From contig JAHDGF010000012.1 of the NCBI GenBank assembly GCA_020627785.1, positions 35,328 through 97,177 of the forward strand: a stretch of 61,850 nucleotides of DNA, written 5' to 3'. The position numbers were made by a program, and so were the translations under genes. Shown piece after piece: positions 16,947 through 25,329 of the stretch. This DNA is from Saprospiraceae bacterium. GTDB taxonomy: Bacteria; Bacteroidota; Bacteroidia; Chitinophagales; Saprospiraceae. The stretch's first letter is position 1. Each line of letters opens with the position of its first letter. Below the pieces are notes generated by a model. The model had not been told where the DNA came from and made no database searches. It saw only the letters and a program-made list of their open reading frames with translations.

Positions 16947-18647
16947 TTACATCAATTGGAATTCCGGCATCTCTAGCATAGCCGAGAACAGATCCTTTAA
17001 CTTGTTATTGATTCCAGTTTGGAGAGCCACATCGAATGGATTAGCAAGGAATTCACTATACTCCATTGTCCAAGAAGCCGCTGGCAACCCTGGAATTAAA
17101 ATCTGACGCAGATATTCTACTTGAGCTTCTGAAAGTTCATACGTAAATAAATGCTTATTAATCCCTTTTATTAATTCATAAGGATCTAGAGCTTCCGGAA
17201 TGGTAGAAATGTAATCAATAACGTTTAAGAATGGTCTGATATTAGCATTTCCTCCATTTACCCCTATTGTTCCTCCAGCAACAAAAGCTTGTGCATAGGA
17301 ATTACGCTTTGGTAGTAAGTTGCTATTGATCCAAATCCTATAAAATTGAGGTTCTTGGTAGTAGGCCTTCCAACCAGCGACATCCGTATGAAAGAAAATA
17401 CTCATGTCCAATTCTCTGGCTAGAATAGAATAAATCAAAACAAAAAAGTGCGCAACCACTGGTTCAGCATCCGAGGCATAGTTTAAACCTCTGGTCGCAG
17501 ACATCATAAAATCTGCTGGATTCTTAATCATGCAGCCAAAGACTTCTTCTCCATAGAAATGCTCACTACTGATTAAAGCTTTAATTGCGGGCGTCACATT
17601 ATAATCATTGTCCCGAAGTATTTGGGCCATTGGTTCAATGACCTTTTCTTCGATTTCTTGATTTATCTCATAGTTAACAAAGTACCTATATAGTTTTCTA
17701 CAAATAAATTTAGATACTTCTTCTTGCTCAAAAATAATATCAATTAATTGAGAATACTCGTCTTCTCCTCCGTCCGTAATGGTTGCATTACCGAATCTTG
17801 CGGATAAGGTCTTGGTTCCAGTGTCATGTTGATTAGGCCTAAATACGGTAGCAATTCTATCTTGAATAACCGTAAGATCAATTTTCCAACCAGTCAGCAC
17901 TCGTGCCATTTCGATGACATCCGTTTCTGTAAAGGTCGTATAGTCACCTGGTCCTGCCAAATCCCCTTTCCCTATCGTAAATAGTTCTAGAAGTTCCCTC
18001 GCATAATTTTCATTGGGCGCATTTTTTACATTCTCATTTCCATTTAAATAAAGTAACATGGAAGCATCAACCGTAATTGCTTTTGTAAAAGCCTTAAAAT
18101 CTCCAAGTGCATGTTCTTCTAATAATGCACTGTATTGATAGTATTGAAGTGGTATTCTGAAGTCTGAAACTACAAAGTGGTTGTGCCAAAATAACCACAT
18201 CTTAGGTAGGATAGAAATCTTATCCTCTATCATATTTAAATACACCCAAGCCAAAACAGAATTGGTTCTATAGTTTCTTATTTGAGTATCCATTTGCGGA
18301 TCGCCTGTATCAATTATTGGCGATTCATTGACCCAAGTTTCACCATACGGCACATTTGGATCATCGAATACAGGAAGAAAATCAACCTCAGGATCAGGTT
18401 CTGAAAGTGTATACCTTATCGGTGGATCATGGGGAGTTGCATTATTAAATAAATCTTCAATAACTCCTTCGAATCCTCTGGCAACCGCTTGTTCAATTTG
18501 TGCCTGATTTGGACCAAAGAGACACCTCTTTAGTAAATGGCCAGCTTCTCTTTTTGTCCAAGGCCCTTGGTATTTTTCAAGACTCATTGGAGGTGGAGCA
18601 GAAGCAGCACTTTTTTGCTTCTTTTTAGTTGAAATGGAATTGCTCAA
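16947..18647 (-). CDS. DUF1800 family protein
   Basis: A 566-residue DUF1800 protein, the standard partner of DUF1501. Family landmarks are visible: REAGHLLKRCLFGP near the N-terminus, LPKMWLFWHNHFVVSD, NGNENVKNAPNENYARELLELFTIG, RVLTGWK, FICRKLYRYFVN and the C-terminal WTMEYSEFLANPFDV. The N-terminus is Lys/Ser/Pro-rich with no evident signal peptide, although partners in this family are normally exported; an alternative start downstream would not add one. It heads the run DUF1800-DUF1501-lipoprotein. Molecular function is unknown; the conserved co-occurrence suggests a secreted two-component enzyme or a surface assembly factor. Confidence 0.9.
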   Translation of the reverse strand: MSNSISTKKKQKSAASAPPPMSLEKYQGPWTKREAGHLLKRCLFGPNQAQIEQAVARGFEGVIEDLFNNATPHDPPIRYTLSEPDPEVDFLPVFDDPNVPYGETWVNESPIIDTGDPQMDTQIRNYRTNSVLAWVYLNMIEDKISILPKMWLFWHNHFVVSDFRIPLQYYQYSALLEEHALGDFKAFTKAITVDASMLLYLNGNENVKNAPNENYARELLELFTIGKGDLAGPGDYTTFTETDVIEMARVLTGWKIDLTVIQDRIATVFRPNQHDTGTKTLSARFGNATITDGGEDEYSQLIDIIFEQEEVSKFICRKLYRYFVNYEINQEIEEKVIEPMAQILRDNDYNVTPAIKALISSEHFYGEEVFGCMIKNPADFMMSATRGLNYASDAEPVVAHFFVLIYSILARELDMSIFFHTDVAGWKAYYQEPQFYRIWINSNLLPKRNSYAQAFVAGGTIGVNGGNANIRPFLNVIDYISTIPEALDPYELIKGINKHLFTYELSEAQVEYLRQILIPGLPAASWTMEYSEFLANPFDVALQTGINNKLKDLFSAMLEMPEFQLM

Positions 18648-18920
18648 ATCTGAATAATTTTTAAAGTTAGACTTGCTTTACCGCTATAAGTTTAATGGAA
18701 GAAATATAAGATAGGATATTTTAACGATGGAATCTAGGTGGATATGGTGTTTATTCCAAAATTTTGACAAATTCCCACCAAAAAATTAAGTAAAACTCAG
18801 TATTTAATCACAAATATTTGATTTAGCCTTTCGAAAGTCATTTGTGTCCTACCAAAGTTGTTTTATCAAAACACTATTCTTTTCATTCAATATTTTTAAT
18901 AAAAAGTTGCATTTTACCAT

Positions 18921-20636
18921 ATGCAAATAATCAAAACTGGTAAAATATATGATGCCATAATTGTAGGCTCCGGAGCTGGTGGAGGAATGTCTGCATTCAT
19001 CATGGCCAATGCAGGGATGAAAATCGCAGTGGTGGAGGCTGGACCTTATTTTGATCCGAAGGACCCAGCAACCATGACTCAAATGAAATGGCCTTGGGAA
19101 TCTCCCAGAAGAGGCGCAAGTACCAATAGAGCCTTTGGCGATTTCGATATGTCCTACGGAGATTGGGAGGTGGAAGGTGAACCGTATACCCAAGCAGAAG
19201 GGACCAACTTTAAATGGTGGAGGTCAAGAATGCTCGGTGGGCGCACAAATCACTGGGGTCGAATTTCACTGAGATTTGGACCGACGGATTTCAAACATAA
19301 GGACGTTGATGGCCTTGGGGAAAATTGGCCCATCGGCTACGATGAAGTTAAGCCATACTATGATCGATTGGATAAGCTGGTTGGCGTTTTTGGAACCAAT
19401 GAAGGCTTACCCAATGACCCAGATGGTTTTTTTCTTCCGCCTCCGAAACCAAGACTTCATGAACTATACTACATGAAGGGGGCGAAAAAATCTGGGGTTC
19501 CAGTTATACCCTCCAGACTTTCCATCCTTACCAAACGAATAAATCCGGAGAGAGGTGTCTGTTTCTATTGTGGTCAATGCAATAGATCATGCAATGCTTA
19601 TGCAGACTTCTCTGCTGGTTCCGTTTTTATTTTTCCAGCGCAAAAAAATGGACAGGTTGACCTATACACCAATTGTATGGTTAAGAATATAACCACCAAC
19701 GATGAAGGTTTGGCCACTGGAGTTTCATTTATAAATAAGGAAGACGCAAAAGAATACAAGCTCAAAAGTAAAGCGGTTGTGCTCGGAGCATCTGCCTGCA
19801 GTTCTGCACGTATACTTTTAAATTCTAAAAGTTCACAACACCCGAATGGTCTCGGAAATAGTAGTGATCATGTGGGACGATATTTACATGATAGTACTGG
19901 GTCAGAGCTTTCTGGATTTATTCCATCTTTAATGGATCGAAAAATATACAATGAAGATGGTGTCGGTGGCTTACATGTTTACAGTCCATGGTGGGGCAAT
20001 AATAAAAAATTAGATTTCCCTAGAGGTTATCACATAGAAATCTGGGGAGGATTAGGAATGCCTGCCTATGGATTTGGTTTTGGTGCATCAGCTATGAATA
20101 AATACATCGGAGAAAAAGTCGGTGGTTATGGTCCAAAACTTAGGGAAGATGTCAAGCGATTCTATGGAGCTTCGATAGGCATTGCTGGAAGAGGAGAATC
20201 TATTGCTCAATATGAAAACAGATGCACCATAGACAATAATACGGTAGATCGGTTTGGTATTCCAGTTCTTAAATTTAATTATCAATGGACGGACTATGAG
20301 AGACTGCAGGCCAAACACATGGTTGATACATTCGAGGAAATCATTCACAACATGGGCGGAACAGTCCTCGGAGAAAAACCTGGAAAGGAAAAAGACTATG
20401 GACTCCTTGCACCAGGACAAATCATTCATGAGGTTGGAACCACGAGGATGGGAGATGATCCAAAAACTTCTGTCACCAACAAATGGCAGCAATTGCATGA
20501 TGCGAAAAATGTTTACATCGTAGATGCAGGACCCTTCACCTCTCAAGCAGATAAGAATTGTACTTGGACAATAATGGCACTTAGCATGAGAGCATCAGAA
20601 CATCTGGTTAGACAATTTAAAAAGAAAGAAATATGA
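18921..20636 (+). CDS. GMC-family FAD-dependent dehydrogenase, catalytic subunit
   Basis: A glucose-methanol-choline oxidoreductase (571 aa) of the periplasmic dehydrogenase type. The FAD-binding motif GSGAGGG is at residues 16-22, followed by VVEAGP. GGRTNHWGR and the C-terminal GMC domain (HEVGTTRMG, VDAGPFTSQADKNCTWTIMAL) are intact. A four-Cys motif C214-x2-C217-x2-C220-x3-C224 (CFYCGQCNRSC) could hold an Fe-S cluster, as in FAD-dependent glucose dehydrogenase complexes. No signal peptide is present: its partner, overlapping by four bases, carries a Tat leader and probably exports it as a complex. Likely substrates are sugars or glycosides (for example 3-keto-sugar formation), which fits the following isomerase gene. 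No cytochrome electron acceptor is encoded in this window. Confidence 0.9.
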   Translation: MQIIKTGKIYDAIIVGSGAGGGMSAFIMANAGMKIAVVEAGPYFDPKDPATMTQMKWPWESPRRGASTNRAFGDFDMSYGDWEVEGEPYTQAEGTNFKWWRSRMLGGRTNHWGRISLRFGPTDFKHKDVDGLGENWPIGYDEVKPYYDRLDKLVGVFGTNEGLPNDPDGFFLPPPKPRLHELYYMKGAKKSGVPVIPSRLSILTKRINPERGVCFYCGQCNRSCNAYADFSAGSVFIFPAQKNGQVDLYTNCMVKNITTNDEGLATGVSFINKEDAKEYKLKSKAVVLGASACSSARILLNSKSSQHPNGLGNSSDHVGRYLHDSTGSELSGFIPSLMDRKIYNEDGVGGLHVYSPWWGNNKKLDFPRGYHIEIWGGLGMPAYGFGFGASAMNKYIGEKVGGYGPKLREDVKRFYGASIGIAGRGESIAQYENRCTIDNNTVDRFGIPVLKFNYQWTDYERLQAKHMVDTFEEIIHNMGGTVLGEKPGKEKDYGLLAPGQIIHEVGTTRMGDDPKTSVTNKWQQLHDAKNVYIVDAGPFTSQADKNCTWTIMALSMRASEHLVRQFKKKEI

Positions 20637-21346
20637 AACGGAGAGACAGCATAAAAACTTTATTGGTCGGAGGAGTCGCAAGTGCAACGCTTGCAACCAC
20701 AAGTTGTAGATCTGATTCAGAAGTACTTGGTGAAAACACAGAAATAAAAGATAAGGGATATGGTCGAACGGAAGCTGAAAAATTGCACGATGAAAAAGTT
20801 CAAGCTGAAATCTGCTTAGTCGAACATGAATTAAATACCATTGCTACCCTTTGTGACCTGATCTTACCAGCAAGTGAAACTGCAGGTTCTGCAACAGAAG
20901 CAGGTGTGCCGGAATTTATAGACTTTATTGTCAAGGATTTACCAACACATCAATTACCAATTCAAGGAGGAATTATGTGGCTGGATGGCGAATCAAACCG
21001 ACGCTTCGAAAAACAATTTGTAGATTGCTCGAACGCACAGCAAAAAGAAATTTTAGATGACATAGCCTTTTGGGACGAGGAGGATAAAACCCCTGAACTA
21101 CATCCAGGAAGAATATTTTTTGATCGAATGAGAAATTTGACACTCACTGGCTACTATACTTCTAAAATGGGCATAAATGATTTAGGCTACGCCGGCAACC
21201 GACCCAATTTATGGGATGGTGTACCACAAGAAGTTTTAGACAAACATGGTTTGGATTATCCTGAGGCCTGGAAGCCAAAATTTATAAATCACGAAACTAG
21301 AGACGATGCTGCAATTTGGGATGACAATGGGAATCTTTTAAATTAA
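20633..21346 (+). CDS. Gluconate 2-dehydrogenase subunit 3-like, Tat-exported small subunit
   Basis: The small subunit partner of the GMC dehydrogenase (237 aa). It begins with a twin-arginine leader (MKRRDSIKTLLVGGVASATLATTSC) that ends in a possible lipobox Cys. The body shows the subunit 3 pattern: LNTIATLCDLILPASETAGSATEAGVPEFIDFIVKD, then FVDCSNAQQKEILDDIAF, and FFDRMRNLTLTGYYTSKMGINDLGYAGN near the end. In known complexes this subunit carries the Tat signal for both proteins and helps fold the large subunit. The ATG overlaps the upstream stop (ATGA), so synthesis is coupled. Together with the next gene it makes a tight three-gene operon. Confidence 0.88.
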   Translation: MKRRDSIKTLLVGGVASATLATTSCRSDSEVLGENTEIKDKGYGRTEAEKLHDEKVQAEICLVEHELNTIATLCDLILPASETAGSATEAGVPEFIDFIVKDLPTHQLPIQGGIMWLDGESNRRFEKQFVDCSNAQQKEILDDIAFWDEEDKTPELHPGRIFFDRMRNLTLTGYYTSKMGINDLGYAGNRPNLWDGVPQEVLDKHGLDYPEAWKPKFINHETRDDAAIWDDNGNLLN

Positions 21347-21350
21347 AAAA

Positions 21351-22343
21351 ATGAATAGAAGAAAATTTAATAAAGCCGCAGGAATCACTTCGTTCAGCCT
21401 TTTGAGTGGCCTTGGCATTGGTTGTAAAAATAATACCACTGAAAAAATTAATCAAGAGACCCTCGCTTCTACCGTGAGCAAGGAACCATTCTTTAAGCCG
21501 TCTCTTGCCCAGTGGTCTTTAAATAGATCTTTTCGTGAGAAAAAAGTAAACCCTTTGAACTTCGCTTCAATGTCGAGAGCTCTAGGCTTTGAGGCCATTG
21601 AATATGTGAGTCAATTATATCTTCCAATGTTAGAGACGTCGACTTCTACATTATCAGGAATGCAAACCTTGTCAAAAAATTTGCTTGAGAAATCAAATGA
21701 ACAAGGCATTGAAAATCTTTTGATTATGATAGATCGAGAAGGAGATTTAGCCATTAAGGACAAGGCTAAAAGAATGGAAGGAATCGAGAACCATAAAAGG
21801 TGGGTGGATGCAGCAAAATACATTGGATGTCATTCCATTAGAATTAATCTCTTTGGCGAAGGTACGGCAGAAGAGCAAGAAGAAAATTCTGCAGATTCTC
21901 TAAGGCTCCTTGGAGATTATGCCAAAGCACAGGACATAAATGTGTTGGTTGAAAATCACGGTGGTTACTCTTCAGATCCTAATTGGTTGGTGAAAATTAT
22001 GAAAATGGTGAATATGGATAATGTAGGTACCCTACCCGACTTCGGGAATTTCTGCATTGAACGGGAAGGTGGTGAACGATGGGGAGCACCTTGCATCAAT
22101 GAATACCCAGACATTTATCAAGCGGTGGAGATGATGATGCCATTTGCGAAAGCGGTATCTGCTAAATCTTACAACTTTGATGCGAAAGGTAATGAAACAA
22201 AAATTGACTATTACAAAATGATGAAGGTTGTAAAAGACGCTGGTTATACTGGCTACATCGGCATTGAATATGAAGGTGATGGAGCAGAAAATACAGGCAT
22301 CCTTGCTACACGAGCATTAATGGAAAAAGCCGGAAGTATTTAA
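21351..22343 (+). CDS. Exported sugar phosphate isomerase/epimerase-type TIM-barrel protein
   Basis: A xylose-isomerase-like TIM barrel (330 aa) of the IolE/hydroxypyruvate isomerase superfamily. The leader MNRRKFNKAAGITSFSLLSGLGIGC has a twin-arginine-like RRKF and a possible lipobox Cys25. Barrel landmarks include KPSLAQWSLNR, GFEAIEYVSQLY, IRINLFGEG, VLVENHGGYSSD (Glu/His metal ligands expected), GTLPDFGNF, AKSYNFD and GYIGIEYEGDG. It starts four bases after the Gluconate 2-DH subunit 3 gene. Position suggests that it acts on the oxidised sugar made by the dehydrogenase, for example a 3-keto-hexose or glycoside, in the periplasm or at its membrane face. The precise reaction is inference. 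Confidence 0.82.
   Translation: MNRRKFNKAAGITSFSLLSGLGIGCKNNTTEKINQETLASTVSKEPFFKPSLAQWSLNRSFREKKVNPLNFASMSRALGFEAIEYVSQLYLPMLETSTSTLSGMQTLSKNLLEKSNEQGIENLLIMIDREGDLAIKDKAKRMEGIENHKRWVDAAKYIGCHSIRINLFGEGTAEEQEENSADSLRLLGDYAKAQDINVLVENHGGYSSDPNWLVKIMKMVNMDNVGTLPDFGNFCIEREGGERWGAPCINEYPDIYQAVEMMMPFAKAVSAKSYNFDAKGNETKIDYYKMMKVVKDAGYTGYIGIEYEGDGAENTGILATRALMEKAGSI
22143..22154 (+). repeat. TTTGCGNAAGCG motif copy 5 (N=A)
   Basis: Exact match on plus, sense strand of the isomerase gene (encodes PFAKAV). Confidence 0.8.
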
Positions 22344-22356
22344 GCACGAATCCTTT

Positions 22357-25196
22357 TTACATTTTCACAAAACGAGAAATATACTGACCTTCTTCAGAGC
22401 GTAAAGTCAAGAAATAAATCCCAGGGTTAAAATCCTTAATATCAATTTCATACTGGCTTTGCTTTTCTTGTGTTCGCTTGCGCAAAAGTAGTTTTCCAGA
22501 TAAATTTCTGATTTCAAAAGAAACTAAGTTTAGCGGTAAATCATCATTCTTGGATCCAAAATAAATATGGTCTTCAGCCGGATTCGGAAAGAGATAAATA
22601 AATTGACTTTCCTCTAAGTTGTGCACAAAATCTACCATTGGTGTAGCATAGGTAATCTTTGCCGTATTTGTGATAATCGCTGGATTCTGGTCAAAGAAAA
22701 TATGTGCTCTGTTTTCAATAACAGATGGCTCAGGCAGGTCCGGCAATGGATCAATCTTAAAACTTACAAAACCATGACTTTCAGGTTCGTTGGTGAGGCT
22801 ATCGATCAAATTAATGTCATTGAACCTAAACTCAACAATGTTTTCTCGCACCACTGTCTGTACTTCAAAACTACTATTGATTACTTGGAAGGTTTCCATG
22901 TCAAGCTTTGCATCAATCGTATCAAGAATAGAAACATTCCGTGCAGGCGCATTACCCGTATTCTGAAATCGTACGGTATAGTCTAATGTTGTTCCTGGTA
23001 ATACCTGACCCTCTGCTCCTTCACCAACTGGACTCACAAGTTTATCGTTTGGATCATAAGCACAACGTACAAGATCTGTCAGAAGATATTCATCTAAAAG
23101 TTCTGTTTCATTATCTACATTCCCATAAATTCTTGTTTGATTGACCACCGTCGCACCTAGTGACATCTCACTTGGATTAAGCAATCGTAAATCCACATCA
23201 AAGATCTCAAAGGGATGCAAATCATCAAAATACCAAATAAGCGTACGAGTAGCTAAATCAATTAAATTCGGCGCAGGAATTGCAGAATCGTATTCCACTA
23301 AAGGATCGTAGGTCATTTCCAAACTTCCACTTAAAAAATCAGTACTTAGATTCTGAGCAATCAGGTCAACAATCGAAGTATCATTACATAATAGCTGCTC
23401 TTGTGCCAAATGAGTTAAACCTCCTACAAAATCATCAATACGGGTTATTCCAAAATCAAAACGATCATTGTCCAAGCTGTCTTGAATTAAAGTAATGGTC
23501 TCAATGGTATTACCAGTGGTTAGTCTCCATTCAGGATCTTGCTCCCAACTAATTTCATAAGGTTTATCAAATTCTAAGAAAATAGAATAACTCCCATCAT
23601 TATAACTCATCACACGATCTCCATCTGGTGAAACTTCAATGCTCTGATTTGGAACACCAAACTCATTAATATCAAGAATTCCATTTTCATTTTGATCGTA
23701 AAAAATATTTCCAAAAATTCCACGATCTACACATAACACTTCTTCCTCTGTATCGCAACCAGGTCCATTGGGACCAATTCTAAAATTAATATCTGGCAGC
23801 AAAAGAAAATCACAAACTGACTTATAGGCACAATAGGTAAGATTGGGATTGAATCTTATAGAAAGGTCTGTGAGTAAATCATCAGAAATGGTTCTAGGAT
23901 CAATATTGGCAATTCCGCGAATACTCCGAAGTGCCGCATTAACTGTAATATCAAGTCCACCATTTAACCGCTCTAAATTACTTAAGCCATCAAGATCGAG
24001 CAGATTATCATTTCTTTCGATTTGCAATCGATCATTGATTGATCGTAATGAAGAAAAACCATCGAGGTTTCTAATTTTATAATTGCTCTTAATTTGAGTA
24101 AGACCCCCAATTTCTTGTAGACTTTCAAAAGGAACAAATTCTTCTAATTGAAAATTTTCTAGCAATACAAACCCAGTTCCAATCCGCTCAAGTTTTCGGA
24201 ATCCATCAACCATTCTTAGAGAATCGTTTTCGCTGATTGAAAAAAACTGATGAATCTCTTTGAGCTCATCAAATCCATCAATAGTCTTCAATGATTCATT
24301 GATCCAAATACGTAAATCTTCTCCAATTATTTTTAAGGAATTAAATCCTTCATATGTTTCCAGATTTGGATTGTTGGTCACTTCATAATATTGGCCAACC
24401 GTATCAAGCTGCTCAAATCCCTCTACGCTTTCTAAGCCAAAATTATCTCTGATCCGAACTGGCCCTCCAATATTCTTTAATGCGTTAAATCCAGACAACT
24501 GAAAGGGTGCTATATTTCCTCTGAATAAAAAATGATCTCCAATGTTTCTAATTTCTCAAAACCAGATAAAAGTTTAAAGTCTATATTATCTGCAAGGGAA
24601 AGTTTTTCTCCGACTTGGATTAGGTTATGAAAAGCATCAATCTCTTGGAGGACATCATTTTGAAAGATCAAGAGATCAGTACTAGTAAATTTTAAAGAAT
24701 CAAATCCATTGATTTCTCGCAACTGTTCATTATTACTTATCTGGAGTTGATTCCCAAGTGAATCCAGAGATTTAAAACCATCAATTAATTGAAGTTCTGG
24801 GTTATTTCTAATAATAATACCATTCTGCACCTTTTGCAAGTTATTCAGATTAATCTCCTCTACCCCAGACTCTGTAATTCCTAAGTAACCTTCAACTGTA
24901 TGAATGTCACCCAATGGACTGAGATCCACAAGATCCGCTTGATTGGCAACATAAAGATCACCACGCACAATTTCAATTCCAGCTAAACCTTGTAGATTGG
25001 TAATTCCTGAATTGTCATAAGCTATATTTAAGGGGCTTAATAGTTCTTTACAGCCAGGATAATTTATCTGAAAATTATCAACGTCTTCTTGAGTACGCAT
25101 CTGAAAACCAAATTCATTTTCGCAGGTCTGAGAAAACCCAGCAGTACTAAAACAAAGAAGGAAAGTTACGCCAAGGAAGTATTTTATAAAATGCAT
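22357..25196 (-). pseudogene. Frameshifted L-domain repeat surface protein with T9SS sorting domain
   Basis: A broken paralogue of the gene at 25330-28239. The first part (24510-25196, 228 codons) has a signal peptide (STAGFSQ) and L-domain repeats and ends at a TAG after LEIIFYSEEI. The remainder (22357-24498, 713 codons) continues in another frame with more L-domain repeats, a Gly/Asp-rich region, a DUF11-like domain (LDYTVRFQNTGNAPARNVSILDTID) and a T9SS sorting domain ending ISRFVKM. The span is 2840 bp; one added base gives 947 codons. Restoring one base near 24541-24549 yields IGDHFLFRGN, matching VGDVFIFRGS in the intact copy. Both parts remain open and well conserved, so the break is recent, a sequencing error, or a phase-variable or programmed shift. 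A clear promoter precedes it. Confidence 0.85.
22475..22486 (-). repeat. TTTGCGNAAGCG motif copy 6 (N=C)
   Basis: Exact match on minus, in the sorting-domain part of the frameshifted gene (codons for LLRKR). The intact paralogue has the motif at the equivalent place with a different N. Confidence 0.8.
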
Positions 25197-25228
25197 CTTG
25201 ATTTTTTGGAGTTAATTAAAGTGCAATT

Positions 25229-25262
25229 CAAAGATATGGATTTAATCATAAGCATTCGCAAA
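25229..25262 (-). promoter_or_regulatory. Bacteroidota-type promoter for the frameshifted L-domain gene
   Basis: On the minus strand, TTTG (25259-25262) and TATCTTTG (25229-25236) are separated by 22 bases, matching the TTTG/TAnnTTTG consensus of this phylum. Transcription would start about 25 bases before the ATG at 25196. Confidence 0.5.
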
Positions 25263-25329
25263 CGAAAAAGCATCATTGCGACACGAAGATTAATCTAAAT
25301 GATTAATTAGTTTTAAATTCCGAATACGC

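Noticed and set aside
20088..20546. A 152-codon antisense frame in the GMC dehydrogenase gene
   Set aside because: No domain, no promoter or ribosome binding site, and it lies opposite conserved catalytic-domain codons.
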